From the NCBI RefSeq assembly GCF_030269925.1, contig NC_085124.1:8742001-8806000 (forward strand): a stretch of 64,000 nt of DNA, given 5' to 3'. The DNA comes from Bombyx mori (lineage: Eukaryota; Arthropoda; Insecta; Lepidoptera; Bombycidae). Below are positions 62,587-64,000 of the stretch, piece after piece. Made by a program: the position numbers and the translations under genes. Positions within the stretch are counted from its first letter, which is position 1, and each line of letters starts with the position of its first letter. The notes under the pieces are model-generated. The model was given only the letters and a program-made list of their open reading frames with translations. It had not been told where the DNA came from and did no database searches.

Positions 62587-63549
62587 TACAACATAAGCCA
62601 ATCTACTAGCAATCTAAATAAACCTGGAACTATAAAAGTAAATAAATTTATTCATACATAGCTAAAGCGTAATCGTTCAGGACATATTATTTTTCTATCT
62701 ATTCCTACTGCAAAGCAATCAAGCGTTTCGGTTTGACCGCCACTTATACAATACAATAGACAATTGATACAATTGACAAAGTCATTGACCTCATGTATTG
62801 AAGTGGTGACAAAATTCATGTATCTTTGGGTTCTGGTAATCACATTCCATCAAGTTATTCGTGTAATGGTCTGCTCATTTGTATAGTTAAAGTTAATTAA
62901 ATTAATGAAAAAAGAAAGTAATATGGCAAACAGAGGAGAAAAAAGTAGTTAGCTATTTTATTCTTGCCTATTTATATATATTGATTGCCTACTTTTATAT
63001 TTATATTATTTAAACCTTGAAGTGTCAATGACTACGAGTATGATCGAATGTTGATTAAAGGGCGTACGCAGTAGTGATTGTAAATTGATGAAGTAACAAA
63101 TTAACAATCAAAGTAATTGAATTATTTTGTGGTAAACTTTGCGTTCTACGATTGACCGTCTATGTTTTTACTTTTTAATACACTTTTATTAGTTTCAGAC
63201 GTATGTATGTTAGTGTGCTAGTATGTAACGGAATCTTTGAACATAATTTTGACCCCCTTCAAAACGTCGGATTAACTCGAAATTTGGTATACTTATTAAG
63301 GACCGATGACAATTCAATATTTAAAAAAAAATGGTTTTTTTTTAACAAATTGATATTCAACTAAAAAATGAAAAATAAATAATAGTTTAAAAAAACTAAC
63401 AAAATATGCTTTTATAGAAAATCCAACTAAAAAATAGAAAATAAATTTTAGTAAATTTGAATTAAAAAGTAGTGTAAGACAAAATGATTATTGAGTTGTA
63501 GTATGAGTTATTGTAAAAAAAAGCGTGGGGTGCATGGTATCAGTAGTTC
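62583..63549. other. AT-rich non-coding stretch
   Basis: Nothing recognised in this interval. Confidence 0.5.
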
Positions 63550-64000
63550 CGCGACGAGGATGACACAGCGGAACATACATTGGCGCGTTGCTCTGGATTC
63601 GACGAGCAAAGCGCCGCCCTCGTCGCGGTCATAGGAGAGGACCTCTCGCTGCCGCGCATCGTGGCTACGATGCTCGGCAGCGACGCGTCCTGGAAGGCGA
63701 TGCTCGACTTCTGCGAGTCCACCATCTCGCAGAAGGAGGCGGCGGAGCGAGAGAGGGAGAGCTCTTCCCTTTCCGCACCGATCCGTCGCCGTCGAGCCGG
63801 GGGCCGGAGGCGGGAATACGCCCGTACGTCCCGGCCCCTGTAGGTAGCGGCCTCCCCCCGGTGAAGGTCAAGGGGCGACCTGAGGGGGTGAGGTCGCGCG
63901 GCGCGCTACCAGCACTCTAGCGCGCTGCCGTGAAGTGAATAGAGCGACCGGTTGACGGTGTATCGCGTCCCGACCCGGCAGGCTGGTTCTGGTCCAGCGG
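63550..64000 (+). mobile_element. R1-clade LINE, 5'-truncated, runs off the window
   Basis: A GC-rich plus-strand segment encodes the end of an R1-clade ORF2: DTAEHTLARC of the C-terminal finger, then SWKAMLDFCESTISQKEAAE, to a stop at 63841-63843. A 3'UTR then continues beyond the window. It is related to, but clearly diverged from, the family at 54758-59043 and 10426-11140. Confidence 0.82.

Overview
The window reads as nuclear DNA of a silkworm-type lepidopteran (Bombyx or a close relative). The background is AT-rich and almost gene-free. It is studded with at least fifteen recognisable copies of a tRNA-derived SINE that I recognise as the Bm1 family. It also holds lepidopteran Helitron-like elements (TC start, CTAG end), a maT-type mariner and several non-LTR retrotransposon families. 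The species is inferred from these repeats and was not checked by a search.

Layout: 1-31,880 is mostly decayed or non-coding sequence. It carries SINEs, LINE 3' ends (for example 1058-1440, 9170-9304, 17800-18200), Helitron-like elements (3832-4249, 14364-14725, 15913-16347), a 5'-truncated R1-clade copy with target-site duplications (10426-11140), RTE remnants, a second tRNA-derived SINE (22885-23144) and two MITE-like inverted-repeat blocks. From 31,886 to 47,847 lies a transposon cluster. It starts with a dead maT mariner. A full-length Jockey-clade LINE on the minus strand follows, inserted at the mariner's terminal TA. After 4.3 kb of spacer comes a second full-length Jockey-clade LINE on the plus strand. 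Both LINEs keep two open reading frames, poly(A) tails and 12-bp target-site duplications.

The only convincing host gene is an intronless short-chain dehydrogenase/reductase at 48,878-49,642, with a SINE remnant close upstream and an AATAAA signal downstream. From 54,458 to 59,153 a nested pair occurs: a 4.3-kb R1-clade element, complete for ORF2 but truncated in ORF1, sits inside a 5'-truncated third Jockey-clade copy. The right end holds more SINE and Helitron copies, a 77-nt A run, and the start of another R1-clade fragment running off the window.

How the parts work together: the LINE ORF1 proteins (CCHC zinc knuckles) and ORF2 proteins (AP-type endonuclease plus reverse transcriptase) would drive target-primed reverse transcription. 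The SINEs probably borrow LINE machinery, since the Bm1 tail resembles the tail of a LINE family also present here. The main observations are about translation and RNA structure. The two intact LINEs have ORF1 and ORF2 in one frame, separated by UAA-UCA-AUG. The R1-clade element uses an overlapping UAAUG. A 3'UTR hairpin shows a compensatory base-pair change between related LINE families.
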